NCBI RefSeq assembly: GCF_002903165.1
Contig: NZ_PPSK01000006.1
Coordinates: forward strand, 123,079 to 187,078
Direction of reading: 5' to 3'
Length of the DNA stretch: 64,000 bases
Source: Halopseudomonas oceani
Lineage (GTDB): Bacteria; Pseudomonadota; Gammaproteobacteria; Pseudomonadales; Pseudomonadaceae
A model generated the notes under the pieces. It had not been told where the DNA came from. It made no database searches and saw nothing but the letters and a program-made list of their open reading frames with translations. A program made the translations under genes and the position numbers. Shown here in pieces: positions 42,940 to 51,201 of this stretch (within the stretch, counting starts at the first letter, position 1; each line of letters begins with the position of its first letter).

Positions 42940-43413
42940 ATGGAGCGCATCACCATTTCCCTGGAAAGTGAACTGGCCGAAGCCTTTGACGCGCTGATTG
43001 CCGAGCGCGGCTATCGCAGTCGGTCTGAGGCGATGCGTGATTTGCTGCGCGCCGAACTGGAAAGTGCCCGCCAGACGCGGGAGCCGAGCGAATATTGTGT
43101 TGCCTCGCTCAGTTACGTCTACAACCACCATCAGCGTGAATTGGCCGAGCGCCTGGCCCGCCATCACCATGAGCATCATGATATTAGCGTGTCTACGCTG
43201 CTGTCCTATATCGACCATGACCATTGCCTGGCAAGCTCCATCCTGCGCGGGCCTACTCCGCAGGTGCGTCAGCTGGCCGAGCGCATCATGGCCGAGAGCG
43301 GCGTGCGGCACGGTCAGTTGAACCAGGTCTCGCTGACAGAGGATGAACACGAGCACCAGCACGCCGGTCATGATCACAGCAGCCGACATCGACACCTGCG
43401 CCCGCTGACCTAG
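42940..43413 (+). CDS. nikR: NikR-like ribbon-helix-helix metalloregulator with altered metal site and His-rich tail
   Basis: A 157-residue protein, longer than the 133 of E. coli NikR. An N-terminal RHH domain (ITISLESELAEAFDALIAER) and an ACT-like metal-binding domain are clear. Compared from memory with E. coli NikR ligands His76, His87, His89 and Cys95, the equivalents here are His77, Leu88, Tyr90 and Cys96, so two canonical ligands are lost. The HDHC segment (93-96) and the tail HEHQHAGHDH (137-146) offer other ligands. It probably represses this uptake locus through the box at 37734-37760. Confidence 0.82.
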   Translation: MERITISLESELAEAFDALIAERGYRSRSEAMRDLLRAELESARQTREPSEYCVASLSYVYNHHQRELAERLARHHHEHHDISVSTLLSYIDHDHCLASSILRGPTPQVRQLAERIMAESGVRHGQLNQVSLTEDEHEHQHAGHDHSSRHRHLRPLT

Positions 43414-43444
43414 GGCCTCCCGAACCACCGATAAGAGGTTTTCC

Positions 43445-44920
43445 GTGAACCCAGTTTGCCCCGATGATTTTGTAACGGTCGATTCCGCGGAAGCGGCGGT
43501 CGACCGCCTGGCTATGCTGCACCAGCAGGCCACCAATGCACTGCGCGCAGCGCTCAAGCAGTACCTCAAGGATCGCGTCCCGCCGAGCGAGGCGCATTGT
43601 GCCTTCCGCTACCCGGAGTTGCGCCTGACCTACCATTGCCAGGGTGAAGTGCCGAGCAGTGTGCGCGCCTATGCCAAGGTGCAGGTGCCCGGCACCTACG
43701 CGGTAACCGTGACCCAGCCCGATGCCTTCCGTACTTACCTGTTGGACCAACTGCGGCCGCTGATGTCCGACTTTACCGTTACCGTGGAAGTCGGGCCGAG
43801 TCAGGCCAATATTCCCTATCCCTACGTGGTCGAGCAGGGTGATGAGCTTGGCGCCTCTGGCGTGACTGCGGCCGAGCTGGCGCGGGTGTTTCCGAGCACC
43901 GACCTGTCCGCCGCCAATGATGGCACTGCTGACGGCCTGTACGACTGGGAGAACCAGGACCCGCTGCCGCTGGCGCTGTTTGATGCTGCGCGTACCGACT
44001 TCTCCCTGCGCCGCCTGGTGCATTACACCGGCAGTGACTGGCGCCATGTACAGCCCTGGATCCTGCTGACCAACTACCACCGCTACGTCGATCAGTTCAT
44101 CCGCCACGGTCTGAACATGCTGCAGACCGAGTCGCGCTTCCAGCGCATGGTGCTGCCCGGCAACGTGGTGGTTGAACGTGGCATGTCCGAAGGTGAGATG
44201 CAGGCGATCATCGAGTCGGTGGTCTGGCACCGCTTCCAGATGCCAGCGTATCACTTGCAGGGCAACAGCCCGAGCGAAGGTATCACCCTGGTCAACATCG
44301 GCGTGGGCCCGTCCAACGCCAAGAACATCACCGACCATCTGGCTGTGCTGCGGCCGCACTGTTGGTTGATGATCGGCCACTGTGGCGGTCTGCGTCAGTC
44401 GCAGACCATCGGTGACTATGTGCTGGCGCACGCCTACATGCGCCGCGACGGTATCCTCGACCGGGTGCTGCCACCGAACATTCCGCTGCCGGCGCTGGCC
44501 GAGGTGCAGCAGGCGCTGCAGCAGGCGGCAGCCGACGTGACGGGCGAGCAGGGCGATGACCTCAAGCGCCGTCTGCGCACCGGCACGGTGCTGACCTATG
44601 ACGACCGCAACTGGGAACTGCGCTGGGCGCAGGAACGGCCGCTGATCAATCTGGCGCGGGCGATTGCGGTCGACATGGAAAGCGGCACCATCGCTGCTCA
44701 GGGCTACCGTCTGCGGGTGCCCTACGGCACCTTGCTGTGCGTGTCCGACAAGCCGCTGCACAGCGAGATCAAGCTGCCGGGCGCGGCGGGCGCTTTTTAC
44801 GAGCGCGCCGTGACCCAGCATCTGCATATCGGTATTCATGCGCTGGAGCTGATGCGCAGCCAGCTCGATTCGCTGCATTCGCGCAAGCTGCGCAGTTTCG
44901 ACGAGCCGCCGTTCCGCTAG
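43445..44920 (+). CDS. amn: AMP nucleosidase
   Basis: A 491-residue enzyme that splits AMP to adenine and ribose 5-phosphate. It has the N-terminal AMP nucleosidase domain, then a nucleoside-phosphorylase-like catalytic part with NIGVGPSNAKNITDH, IGHCGGLR and AVDMESGTIAAQGYR. The start is GTG at 43445 with AGAGG upstream. It is separated from nikR by 31 bp, too little for a new promoter to be certain. In E. coli amn responds to phosphate limitation; I see no Pho box directly before it here, although one lies just after it. Confidence 0.93.
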   Translation: MNPVCPDDFVTVDSAEAAVDRLAMLHQQATNALRAALKQYLKDRVPPSEAHCAFRYPELRLTYHCQGEVPSSVRAYAKVQVPGTYAVTVTQPDAFRTYLLDQLRPLMSDFTVTVEVGPSQANIPYPYVVEQGDELGASGVTAAELARVFPSTDLSAANDGTADGLYDWENQDPLPLALFDAARTDFSLRRLVHYTGSDWRHVQPWILLTNYHRYVDQFIRHGLNMLQTESRFQRMVLPGNVVVERGMSEGEMQAIIESVVWHRFQMPAYHLQGNSPSEGITLVNIGVGPSNAKNITDHLAVLRPHCWLMIGHCGGLRQSQTIGDYVLAHAYMRRDGILDRVLPPNIPLPALAEVQQALQQAAADVTGEQGDDLKRRLRTGTVLTYDDRNWELRWAQERPLINLARAIAVDMESGTIAAQGYRLRVPYGTLLCVSDKPLHSEIKLPGAAGAFYERAVTQHLHIGIHALELMRSQLDSLHSRKLRSFDEPPFR

Positions 44921-44926
44921 CCTGCG

Positions 44927-44961
44927 CTGTCACCACCCTGTCATCCGTTGTCGCCTAGTAT
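44927..44961 (+). promoter_or_regulatory. PhoB box and -10 of the SdiA-regulated-family gene
   Basis: CTGTCAC-N4-CTGTCAT (44927-44933 and 44938-44944) matches the 11-bp-phased PhoB consensus at 13 of 14 positions. A -10 TAGTAT at 44956-44961 lies 11 bp further on, the spacing used by Pho promoters where the box replaces the -35. Confidence 0.75.
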
Positions 44962-44990
44962 CGGCGCGACAGTGGACAGGAGCAGGGTGG

Positions 44991-45038
44991 ATGAAGCTGC
45001 ATACCAGCAAGGGGCGTATCCATGTCGGGTACGCTTGA
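44991..45038 (+). CDS. Possible 15-codon leader peptide overlapping the next gene start
   Basis: ATG at 44991 follows AGGAGCAGGGTGG, a stronger ribosome site than that of the main gene. It encodes MKLHTSKGRIHVGYA and stops at 45038, 17 bp inside the main gene in another frame. It may serve translational coupling. A chance short frame is also possible. Confidence 0.3.
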   Translation: MKLHTSKGRIHVGYA

Positions 45039-45936
45039 ATGGGGCGGGCCGCGGCGGCTCCTGCTGTTGCTGCTGACGGTCAGCGCGTTGGCCGTTCTGG
45101 TTGCCTGGCAGGGCACGCTGCTCAAGCTGACCGAGTTCCATCGCGCTGATGCAATTGTTAGCCCGGCGAACGGTGTATTCAGGCTCGCCGACTACCGCGC
45201 GGCGGTACAGGCGCTGAGCATCCCCGGTATTGGCAATGATCTATCTGGTATTAGCTACGTCCCGGAACACGACCAGCTGCTGGCGATTACTAACGCGGGC
45301 CCGGTTCAACTGGTGGCGCTCGACCGCCAAGGAAGCCTGCTCGGCCGCTACCCACTGATTGGCTTCGAGGATCCGGAGGATCTTGCCTGGCTGGGCGATG
45401 GGCTGGTGCTGATCATTGAGGAGCGGGTGCAGCGATTGAATATCGTGCGCCTGCCCGAGCAGTTCGGCCCGATCACCCGTGATAACGCTCGCCAGTTAAC
45501 TCTGGGTGTGGCCTTGTCGAACGACAACAAGGGCTTTGAGGGTGTTGCCTACGATGCGCAGCGTGATCTGCTCTACGTGGTTAAGGAGCGCGACCCGCAG
45601 CAGCTTTACCGTATCGGCGGCCTGCGTCCTACCTTGGCGGGCGATCTGCAACTCGACATCCACGACCTGACCAACTGGGTCAGTGCTGCCGGCGTTTCCC
45701 GCGATCTCTCTGCAATTACGGTGCACGCGCCGAGTGGCCACCTGCTGCTGCTCAGTGATGAGTCGCAGCTGCTGTTCGAGTTGGGGGCTGACGGTCAGTT
45801 ACTCGACCGCCGGTCGCTGCGTGCCGGTAATGGACTGCAGGAGGGCATTCCCCAGCCCGAGGGTGTGGTGGTGGCTAAGAGTGGTGAGCTGTTCGTGGTC
45901 AGTGAGCCCAACCTGTTCTATCGTTTCGTGCGCTAG
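45022..45936 (+). CDS. SdiA-regulated/YjiK-family beta-propeller protein, membrane-anchored
   Basis: A 304-residue protein with an N-terminal membrane helix (about residues 12-30) and a beta-propeller-like extracytoplasmic domain of the SdiA-regulated family. Characteristic segments are DLSGISYVPEHDQLLAITN, FEGVAYDAQRDLLYVVKER and IPQPEGVVV. Esterase-like or phytase-like activity has been suggested for related folds, but the function is not established. The strong upstream Pho box predicts induction under phosphate limitation, and the next gene is a Pho-box metallophosphoesterase, which supports a role in phosphate scavenging. Confidence 0.8.
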   Translation: MSGTLEWGGPRRLLLLLLTVSALAVLVAWQGTLLKLTEFHRADAIVSPANGVFRLADYRAAVQALSIPGIGNDLSGISYVPEHDQLLAITNAGPVQLVALDRQGSLLGRYPLIGFEDPEDLAWLGDGLVLIIEERVQRLNIVRLPEQFGPITRDNARQLTLGVALSNDNKGFEGVAYDAQRDLLYVVKERDPQQLYRIGGLRPTLAGDLQLDIHDLTNWVSAAGVSRDLSAITVHAPSGHLLLLSDESQLLFELGADGQLLDRRSLRAGNGLQEGIPQPEGVVVAKSGELFVVSEPNLFYRFVR

Positions 45937-45970
45937 CGATACGGCGCTTCGTAACAACTCCGTGATCAGA

Positions 45971-45999
45971 ATGTAACCGCTCTGTCTCGGGCCTTTCAC
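45971..45999 (+). promoter_or_regulatory. Second Pho-box array, upstream of the metallophosphoesterase gene
   Basis: Three 7-mers at exact 11-bp steps, ATGTAAC (45971), CTGTCTC (45982) and CTTTCAC (45993), resemble the PhoB half-site CTGTCAT; the last two match at 5 of 7. A weak TAGTGT -10 at 46010 sits about 10 bp downstream. It is weaker than the box at 44927 but has the same phasing. Confidence 0.55.
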
Positions 46000-46051
46000 A
46001 GCGCATCTGTAGTGTTCAGACCTCATTCATATGGTTCGAAAAGGATGCGCC

Positions 46052-47965
46052 ATGTTTGTTCGTACAGGATTGGTCTCTTTAGTGGCGGCAGGTCTGTTGA
46101 CCGGCTGCCTTTCGTCGGGCAGCAGTAGCAGCGATGCAGGGGGAGCGCCGCCTGCCCCTGATGCACCGACGTTGCGGATTGGGGTCATTCCCGACACCCA
46201 GGGTGGCGGGCAGAATACCTCGGTGATGCCCATGCGTGCGTTGATGGAGTTTTACCGCGAGCAGGACGTAGACCTGCTACTGATTGTTGGGGACCTGTCC
46301 GAAGAAGGTACCCCTGCCGAGTATGCCCAGTGGCGCAGTGTTATCGATGACTACCGTGATGACTTTGTCATGCTGCCGTTGCAGGGGAACCACGATATCA
46401 AGGGCACGGATCAGGACTGGTATGACAACGTCAGTGATCTGATTCCGGACGACGCCATCCAGATGGCGGGCCAGCGCGACAAAAACTATGCCCTGGTGCG
46501 TGACAATGTGCTTATCGTGACGGTTTCCTATGGGCAAATTCCGTTCGCCTATGACTTCGTCCGGGAGATGATTGAAACCTACCGTGATCAGGTTGATCAC
46601 ATCATCGTATCGTCCCACAACACGATGGTCGGCAGCCGTTACGGCAACATTCGCGAGCGTGCGGTAGAAGCTTACGACACCTCCGAGGGGGATCAGCAGT
46701 TTTTGCTGGTGCACGACGATTACCGTCAGTTGTTTGCCGACAATGACGTCATCTACGTGGCTGGTCATGAGCATCAGTATATTCGCAGCCTGATATCGGG
46801 CTATTACGGAGGCCACTACACCGAGCTGGTCAGTGGTAGCGCCTCCTACAAGGGTTACGACAGCCGCTATGGTGAAAGTGAACTGATCCAGCAGGTGGTG
46901 ATGACCAAAATCAACGACGGCAGTGTCGACGGCACACTCGACGTCAACGCCTCAATTCTGACGTTCAACGGCGCGCTGGTCGACTACCGCTCCTACTACG
47001 AGAGTCACACGATCCGCAGTAACGAAGACGGCATGCGTGAGCTGGCAACGCCGGACTGGAAGCTGATCGATCGCTTTACCCGCTCTGCAGAGCGTTGCGA
47101 CAAGATCGTGTTTCCGTCGAGCATCCCTGCCGGCAACCAGTTGAACATGACTCATGACAAAAGCTACCGCACCAGCTTGTGTGTCGCCGGGTCGGGTGAA
47201 GCGGCGCGGATTCTGGATGGCGACAACCAGATATTCAATCGCTATGACACCCGCACCCGTACCACCAGTGTCGAGCCCGGTGTATCAACGGCGCAGAGCA
47301 ACACTGCGCTTGCCGCTCGCTACTACCGCTGGCTGCATATTCCCCATGCCAGCTACAACCCTAACCTGAACAACAGCCAGCGCGTGCGCCTGATCAACGC
47401 GGGCACGGAAGACGAAGAGGTGGAAATCCGCCAAACGACCATCGACTTGAAGAAGCAGTTGTCGCTTAGCTGGGTGCCTGCCCGTGAGGGGGCAAAAAGT
47501 GCGGTTCTGCTGGTCAGCGGTATTCAGGGCCAGGACGGCACTTACAGCAGCGCGCGTGGAGCGCTGAAACGGCTGGACCAAGACACCGGTTTCGCCGGCA
47601 GCTTTGGTGATGGCAGCGAGCAGGGCAAGCAGCCCTACGTGTTGCCAGAAGGCCGGGTCAACAGCAACTGGAAGCTGGATGACGACCTGCGCGGTGATGA
47701 CTTCGTACTGCAGTTCAACGTGCCGTCCGGCGCGGATGCCAGCAACCTGCAGTTGGCTCGCTGGAATGATACTGCGGGCAGCTGGGAGCCGGTGGTGGCT
47801 GTCGACTGCCTCAGTGCGCTGGATTATGACAACAGCTATATGGCTAGCCTGCCGGCTGATGTGGATGCCGAGTGCAGTACCGCAGCTGGTTTGGTGACCG
47901 TAGGCACGCCACATTTCTGGGTGCGGCTGGATCGTGAGGGCGCCTTTGCCCTGATTGATCGTTGA
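46052..47965 (+). CDS. Secreted lipoprotein metallophosphoesterase (calcineurin-like)
   Basis: A 637-residue lipoprotein (LLTGC lipobox, Cys19). The calcineurin-type motifs are in order: IPDTQ, GDLSEEG, GNHD, SHN and GHEHQ. A long C-terminal beta-rich part (about residues 370-630), which I do not recognise, follows. AAGGA supports ATG at 46052, while an ATG at 46031 lacks a ribosome site. It should hydrolyse a phosphoester outside the cytoplasm; the substrate is unknown. The Pho-like boxes upstream and the Pho-box gene before it suggest phosphate scavenging. Confidence 0.85.
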   Translation: MFVRTGLVSLVAAGLLTGCLSSGSSSSDAGGAPPAPDAPTLRIGVIPDTQGGGQNTSVMPMRALMEFYREQDVDLLLIVGDLSEEGTPAEYAQWRSVIDDYRDDFVMLPLQGNHDIKGTDQDWYDNVSDLIPDDAIQMAGQRDKNYALVRDNVLIVTVSYGQIPFAYDFVREMIETYRDQVDHIIVSSHNTMVGSRYGNIRERAVEAYDTSEGDQQFLLVHDDYRQLFADNDVIYVAGHEHQYIRSLISGYYGGHYTELVSGSASYKGYDSRYGESELIQQVVMTKINDGSVDGTLDVNASILTFNGALVDYRSYYESHTIRSNEDGMRELATPDWKLIDRFTRSAERCDKIVFPSSIPAGNQLNMTHDKSYRTSLCVAGSGEAARILDGDNQIFNRYDTRTRTTSVEPGVSTAQSNTALAARYYRWLHIPHASYNPNLNNSQRVRLINAGTEDEEVEIRQTTIDLKKQLSLSWVPAREGAKSAVLLVSGIQGQDGTYSSARGALKRLDQDTGFAGSFGDGSEQGKQPYVLPEGRVNSNWKLDDDLRGDDFVLQFNVPSGADASNLQLARWNDTAGSWEPVVAVDCLSALDYDNSYMASLPADVDAECSTAAGLVTVGTPHFWVRLDREGAFALIDR

Positions 47966-47972
47966 GCGCAGC

Positions 47973-48048
47973 GGCCACCTGTTTGATGCAGGTGGCCATG
48001 CTCTGTATACCGCGCCGGGTGTTTTTGGTATCCGGCGCGGTGTTGTTG
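47973..48048. terminator. Two hairpins between convergent phosphoesterase and hydrolase genes
   Basis: GGCCACCTG / CAGGTGGCC (47973-47981 with 47989-47997) is followed by ACCGCGCCGG / CCGGCGCGGT (48009-48018 with 48032-48041) and a GTTGTTG tail. The second is the likelier terminator. Neither has a clean T run. Confidence 0.5.
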
Positions 48049-48126
48049 CCGGTCAACGAGGTTGGCCGGGCTACCCTTGCCAGCGCAGTTTTGCGCCGCA
48101 GTGGCGCAGGCGCTAGGGTTTGCTGC

Positions 48127-49443
48127 CTATTGTGGCTGACGCATCAGGAATTGCGCCAGCGCGCTGTAGGCCGGTAGCGAGATCGGGTCGTTGGCACCGT
48201 TGGCTGCCACCGGGTTGGAGGCGAAGCGGGCGATGACCATCTCGGCCTTGGGATCGACGTAGATCGTCTGACCGTGGATGCCACGGGCAGCGAAGACACC
48301 GTGCGCGTTGTTGGAAACCCACCACATATTGCGATAGCTCCAGTTCGGCAGCGTGGCGTAGCCTGCTGCGGCGAACTTGGCTGGGTCGCCACCGTTACGG
48401 ATGTCGGCCACCACTGCTTCGGGTATGATCTGCTGGCCGTTGAAGCGACCGTTGTTGCGCAAGGCTTCACCGAATCGGGCCATGTCGCGCAGACTGGCAT
48501 TGAGGCCGCCTCCGGCGAACTGGGTACCGACTTGATCGACCACGATGTAGGCGTCCTGTTCGGCACCCAGCCGGCTCCAGATACGCTGTTGCAACAGCTC
48601 GGCGAAGGAACTGCCGGTTACCCGCTGAACGATCCATGCCAGCACGTCCGAATTAACCGTCTTGTAGGCGAATACCTCCCCGTGCTGACCCTCGGGCTGT
48701 ACCTTCTGCAGAAAGCCGTACAGGGATGTCGCGCCAGCATAGTCCGCCGGACGCGGGATCAGGTTGCCAGCCCGGGAGTACTCCCAGATCTCAGCCGTCG
48801 GGTCGGAGTAGGTTTCGGAATAGCGAATGGCAGTGGTCATGTCCATGACCTGACGCACGGTAGTGTTACCGAAGCCGCTGTCCTTCAGCTCCGGTACGTA
48901 GCTCGATACAAGGGCCTGTTCGTCCAGCGTACCTTCGGCAATCAGCATCGCCGCGAGGGTACCGATAAACGACTTGGTCACCGAGAAGGCCATGTGCGGG
49001 CGTTCGGCCTGCAGGGCGCCGAAGTAATGCTCGTAAACCACCTGACCGCGGTGCAGTACTACGATGCCGTCGGTGTAGTTGGCCGCCAGTGATTGTGCCC
49101 AGGTCATGTTCGAGCCGTCGGCCAACTGGAACTGCAGGTCGTTAATGTCGTCCCGGCGGGCGTCGGGTAGCGAGCTGACTGCGCCAGCCCCTCGGCCTAC
49201 GTTTGCTGTCGGCAGCAGTTCGCGAATATGTGAGAAGGACCAGCGGGTTCTTGGGAACAGGAGATAGTTGTTGCCGTTCACCTGTTTATCAGCTGCAGGC
49301 GGAAAGCCCTGCATCCAGCCCATGACCGTCGGATCACTGGCATCGGCATCGAGTGGTGGCTGCCCCGCGATAGCCTGGCCAGCCAGCAGGCCGCCGAGCA
49401 GCAGGGACAGGCAGTTACGCTGCCATCGGGTTGTGCGTTTCAT
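48127..49443 (-). CDS. Secreted serine hydrolase of the beta-lactamase/NylB type
   Basis: A 438-residue protein with a signal peptide (CLSLLLGGLLAGQAIAG). The class C beta-lactamase fold motif SxxK is at FSVTKSF, and a Tyr-containing second motif (RYSETYSDP) and a Gly/His third region (ARGIHGQTIY) resemble 6-aminohexanoate-dimer hydrolase NylB and related esterases. It should act outside the cytoplasm on an amide or ester; the substrate is unknown. It is divergent from a LysR gene that may control it. Confidence 0.82.
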   Translation of the reverse strand: MKRTTRWQRNCLSLLLGGLLAGQAIAGQPPLDADASDPTVMGWMQGFPPAADKQVNGNNYLLFPRTRWSFSHIRELLPTANVGRGAGAVSSLPDARRDDINDLQFQLADGSNMTWAQSLAANYTDGIVVLHRGQVVYEHYFGALQAERPHMAFSVTKSFIGTLAAMLIAEGTLDEQALVSSYVPELKDSGFGNTTVRQVMDMTTAIRYSETYSDPTAEIWEYSRAGNLIPRPADYAGATSLYGFLQKVQPEGQHGEVFAYKTVNSDVLAWIVQRVTGSSFAELLQQRIWSRLGAEQDAYIVVDQVGTQFAGGGLNASLRDMARFGEALRNNGRFNGQQIIPEAVVADIRNGGDPAKFAAAGYATLPNWSYRNMWWVSNNAHGVFAARGIHGQTIYVDPKAEMVIARFASNPVAANGANDPISLPAYSALAQFLMRQPQ

Positions 49444-49532
49444 GAGTTACCCCTTTTATCTTGTTGTTCTTGTCGGGCCTGCCGCGCCGCATGCCCTTGG
49501 GGTGAGTATTGGTTAGTGCTATATATCAAGTC

Positions 49533-49546
49533 CAATGCATGTATTG
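49533..49546. promoter_or_regulatory. Possible LysR operator before the serine hydrolase and LysR genes
   Basis: CAATGCATGTATTG is a near-perfect 14-bp palindrome in the 118-bp divergent gap, next to an AT-rich TATATAT stretch. It would fit a regulator site for either gene. Weak support. Confidence 0.3.
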
Positions 49547-49561
49547 TGAGTTATTGATGCA

Positions 49562-50500
49562 ATGAGTTCATTAATGGACCTGAAGCGCCTCGGTCACATG
49601 GTTCTGCTCAGCGAGGAGCTGCATTTCTCCCGGGCCGCCAAGCGCGCGCACCTGTCGCAGACCGCGTTCAGCCGCAGCATCCAGTCGCTGGAGAGCGACC
49701 TGCAGTTGCGGCTGTTTGACCGTGGCACTCGCAGCGTGCAGCTGACCGCTGCGGGCAGGCAACTGCTGTCGCAAGCCCGGGATCTGCTGCGATGCGCTGA
49801 AAACCTCAGTGCATCGGCGCAATATCTGGCCAATGCCGAGGGGGGCGAGCTCAATGTGGGCGTCGGCTTGCTGGCCGCGCACAGCTACATGCAGGAGGTG
49901 TTGCCGCTGCTGCGTCGGGATTGCCCGGGCCTGCGGCTGAATGTCGAGGTTGATCATTGGCAGAACCTCCTGCGCCTGCTGGAGCAGGAGCGCATTGAGT
50001 TTCTGGTCGGCGGCACCGGGCCATTGCATGAGGATCCGCGTTTTCAGATCACCCGCTTGCCTCCGAGGGACACGGCTATCTACTGCCGCAGCGGCCATCC
50101 GTTGCTGGCCGTGGCACCTGTGTTGCAGTCTTCGCTGTTGCTGGACTACCCCTGGTCTGCCGCGCTGCTGGATGATGCCTCGGCGCTGCAACTGCTGGCA
50201 TTACTGGCGCTACCTGCTGATGCCAGGCTACCTGCGCTCATGAGTTGCAATAGTCTGCCGCTGTTACGGCAAACGGTTCTGCACAGCGACAGTCTGCTTT
50301 TTACCTGGGAGGGCTGGTTGCGCGACGACGTGCGTGCGGGGCGGCTGGTCGATCTGACCCGGCATCTGGAGCCGGGGTTGCCTGCGCAGGGCTACCAGTT
50401 GCACAGCAACCTGATTCAGTTGGCCAATCGCACCCTGTCACCGCCGGCACAACGCGCGCTTGCGCTAATCCTGAAGATGGCGGGGCAGAGTGCAGGCTGA
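49562..50500 (+). CDS. LysR-family transcriptional regulator
   Basis: A 312-residue LysR protein. The helix-turn-helix (LHFSRAAKRAHLSQTAFSRSIQSLE) sits near residues 20-44, followed by a ligand-binding domain. ATG at 49562 is used, but no clear ribosome site separates it from the ATG at 49574. It is divergent from the serine hydrolase gene, its likely target. The next gene downstream starts about 240 bp away, with nothing recognisable in between except a weak TAGAGT -10 at 50692-50697. Confidence 0.88.
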   Translation: MSSLMDLKRLGHMVLLSEELHFSRAAKRAHLSQTAFSRSIQSLESDLQLRLFDRGTRSVQLTAAGRQLLSQARDLLRCAENLSASAQYLANAEGGELNVGVGLLAAHSYMQEVLPLLRRDCPGLRLNVEVDHWQNLLRLLEQERIEFLVGGTGPLHEDPRFQITRLPPRDTAIYCRSGHPLLAVAPVLQSSLLLDYPWSAALLDDASALQLLALLALPADARLPALMSCNSLPLLRQTVLHSDSLLFTWEGWLRDDVRAGRLVDLTRHLEPGLPAQGYQLHSNLIQLANRTLSPPAQRALALILKMAGQSAG

Positions 50501-50739
50501 CGTTGTAGCGACTCGAAGTCGGGCAATAGCGCAAGGCAGCCAGAGTATTGTGCTATCGGTTGCGACGCCGCGCTGGTTACTCTCCGTTTATTTAGACTGG
50601 TTGTTTTCCCGCTTGCTGCAGTTGTTCGGCAGTTGCCGACTGCCTCGACCGTGATGTTCTAAGGCTTTATGTCTCAAGCTAGCCACAGATGCTAGAGTGA
50701 ATCGAAAACCAATAACCTGCGTTGCCTGACGAGGTATCT

Positions 50740-51201
50740 ATGATTCAGTTGTCCGTTAACGGCGAGCGACATGAGCTCGACGTTCCTGCTGACATGCCAC
50801 TGCTCTGGGTGGTGCGCGATGTGCTCGGCCTGACCGGCACCAAATTCGGCTGTGGTATCGCCCAGTGTGGCGCGTGCACCGTTCATCTTGACGGTGAAGC
50901 CGTGCGCTCTTGCGTGCTGCCGGTTGGTGCTGTGGCCGGCCGTGCGGTCACCACCATCGAGGCGGTTGGCGAATCGGCGCTGGGCAGTCAGGTGCAGCAG
51001 GCCTGGCTGGAGCACGAGGTCGTGCAGTGCGGCTACTGTCAGTCGGGGCAGATTATGTCGGCCACCGCGCTGCTGCAGCGCCAACCCAACCCCAGCGACG
51101 CGGAGATTGACGTCGGTATGGCGGGGAATATCTGCCGCTGTGCGACCTACACCCGCATTCGCGCCGCCATCAAGGACGTCGGCAAGGGGGAACAGGCATG
51201 A
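50740..51201 (+). CDS. 2Fe-2S subunit of a molybdenum hydroxylase (IorA/CoxS type)
   Basis: A 153-residue protein with two 2Fe-2S centres: the plant-type ligands Cys38, Cys43, Cys46 and Cys58, and the second set Cys97, Cys100, Cys132 and Cys134 (CGYCQSG and CRCATY). I chose ATG at 50740 because GAGG precedes it. It carries electrons from the Mo subunit to the cytochrome. It overlaps the Mo subunit gene by 4 bp. Confidence 0.92.
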   Translation: MIQLSVNGERHELDVPADMPLLWVVRDVLGLTGTKFGCGIAQCGACTVHLDGEAVRSCVLPVGAVAGRAVTTIEAVGESALGSQVQQAWLEHEVVQCGYCQSGQIMSATALLQRQPNPSDAEIDVGMAGNICRCATYTRIRAAIKDVGKGEQA

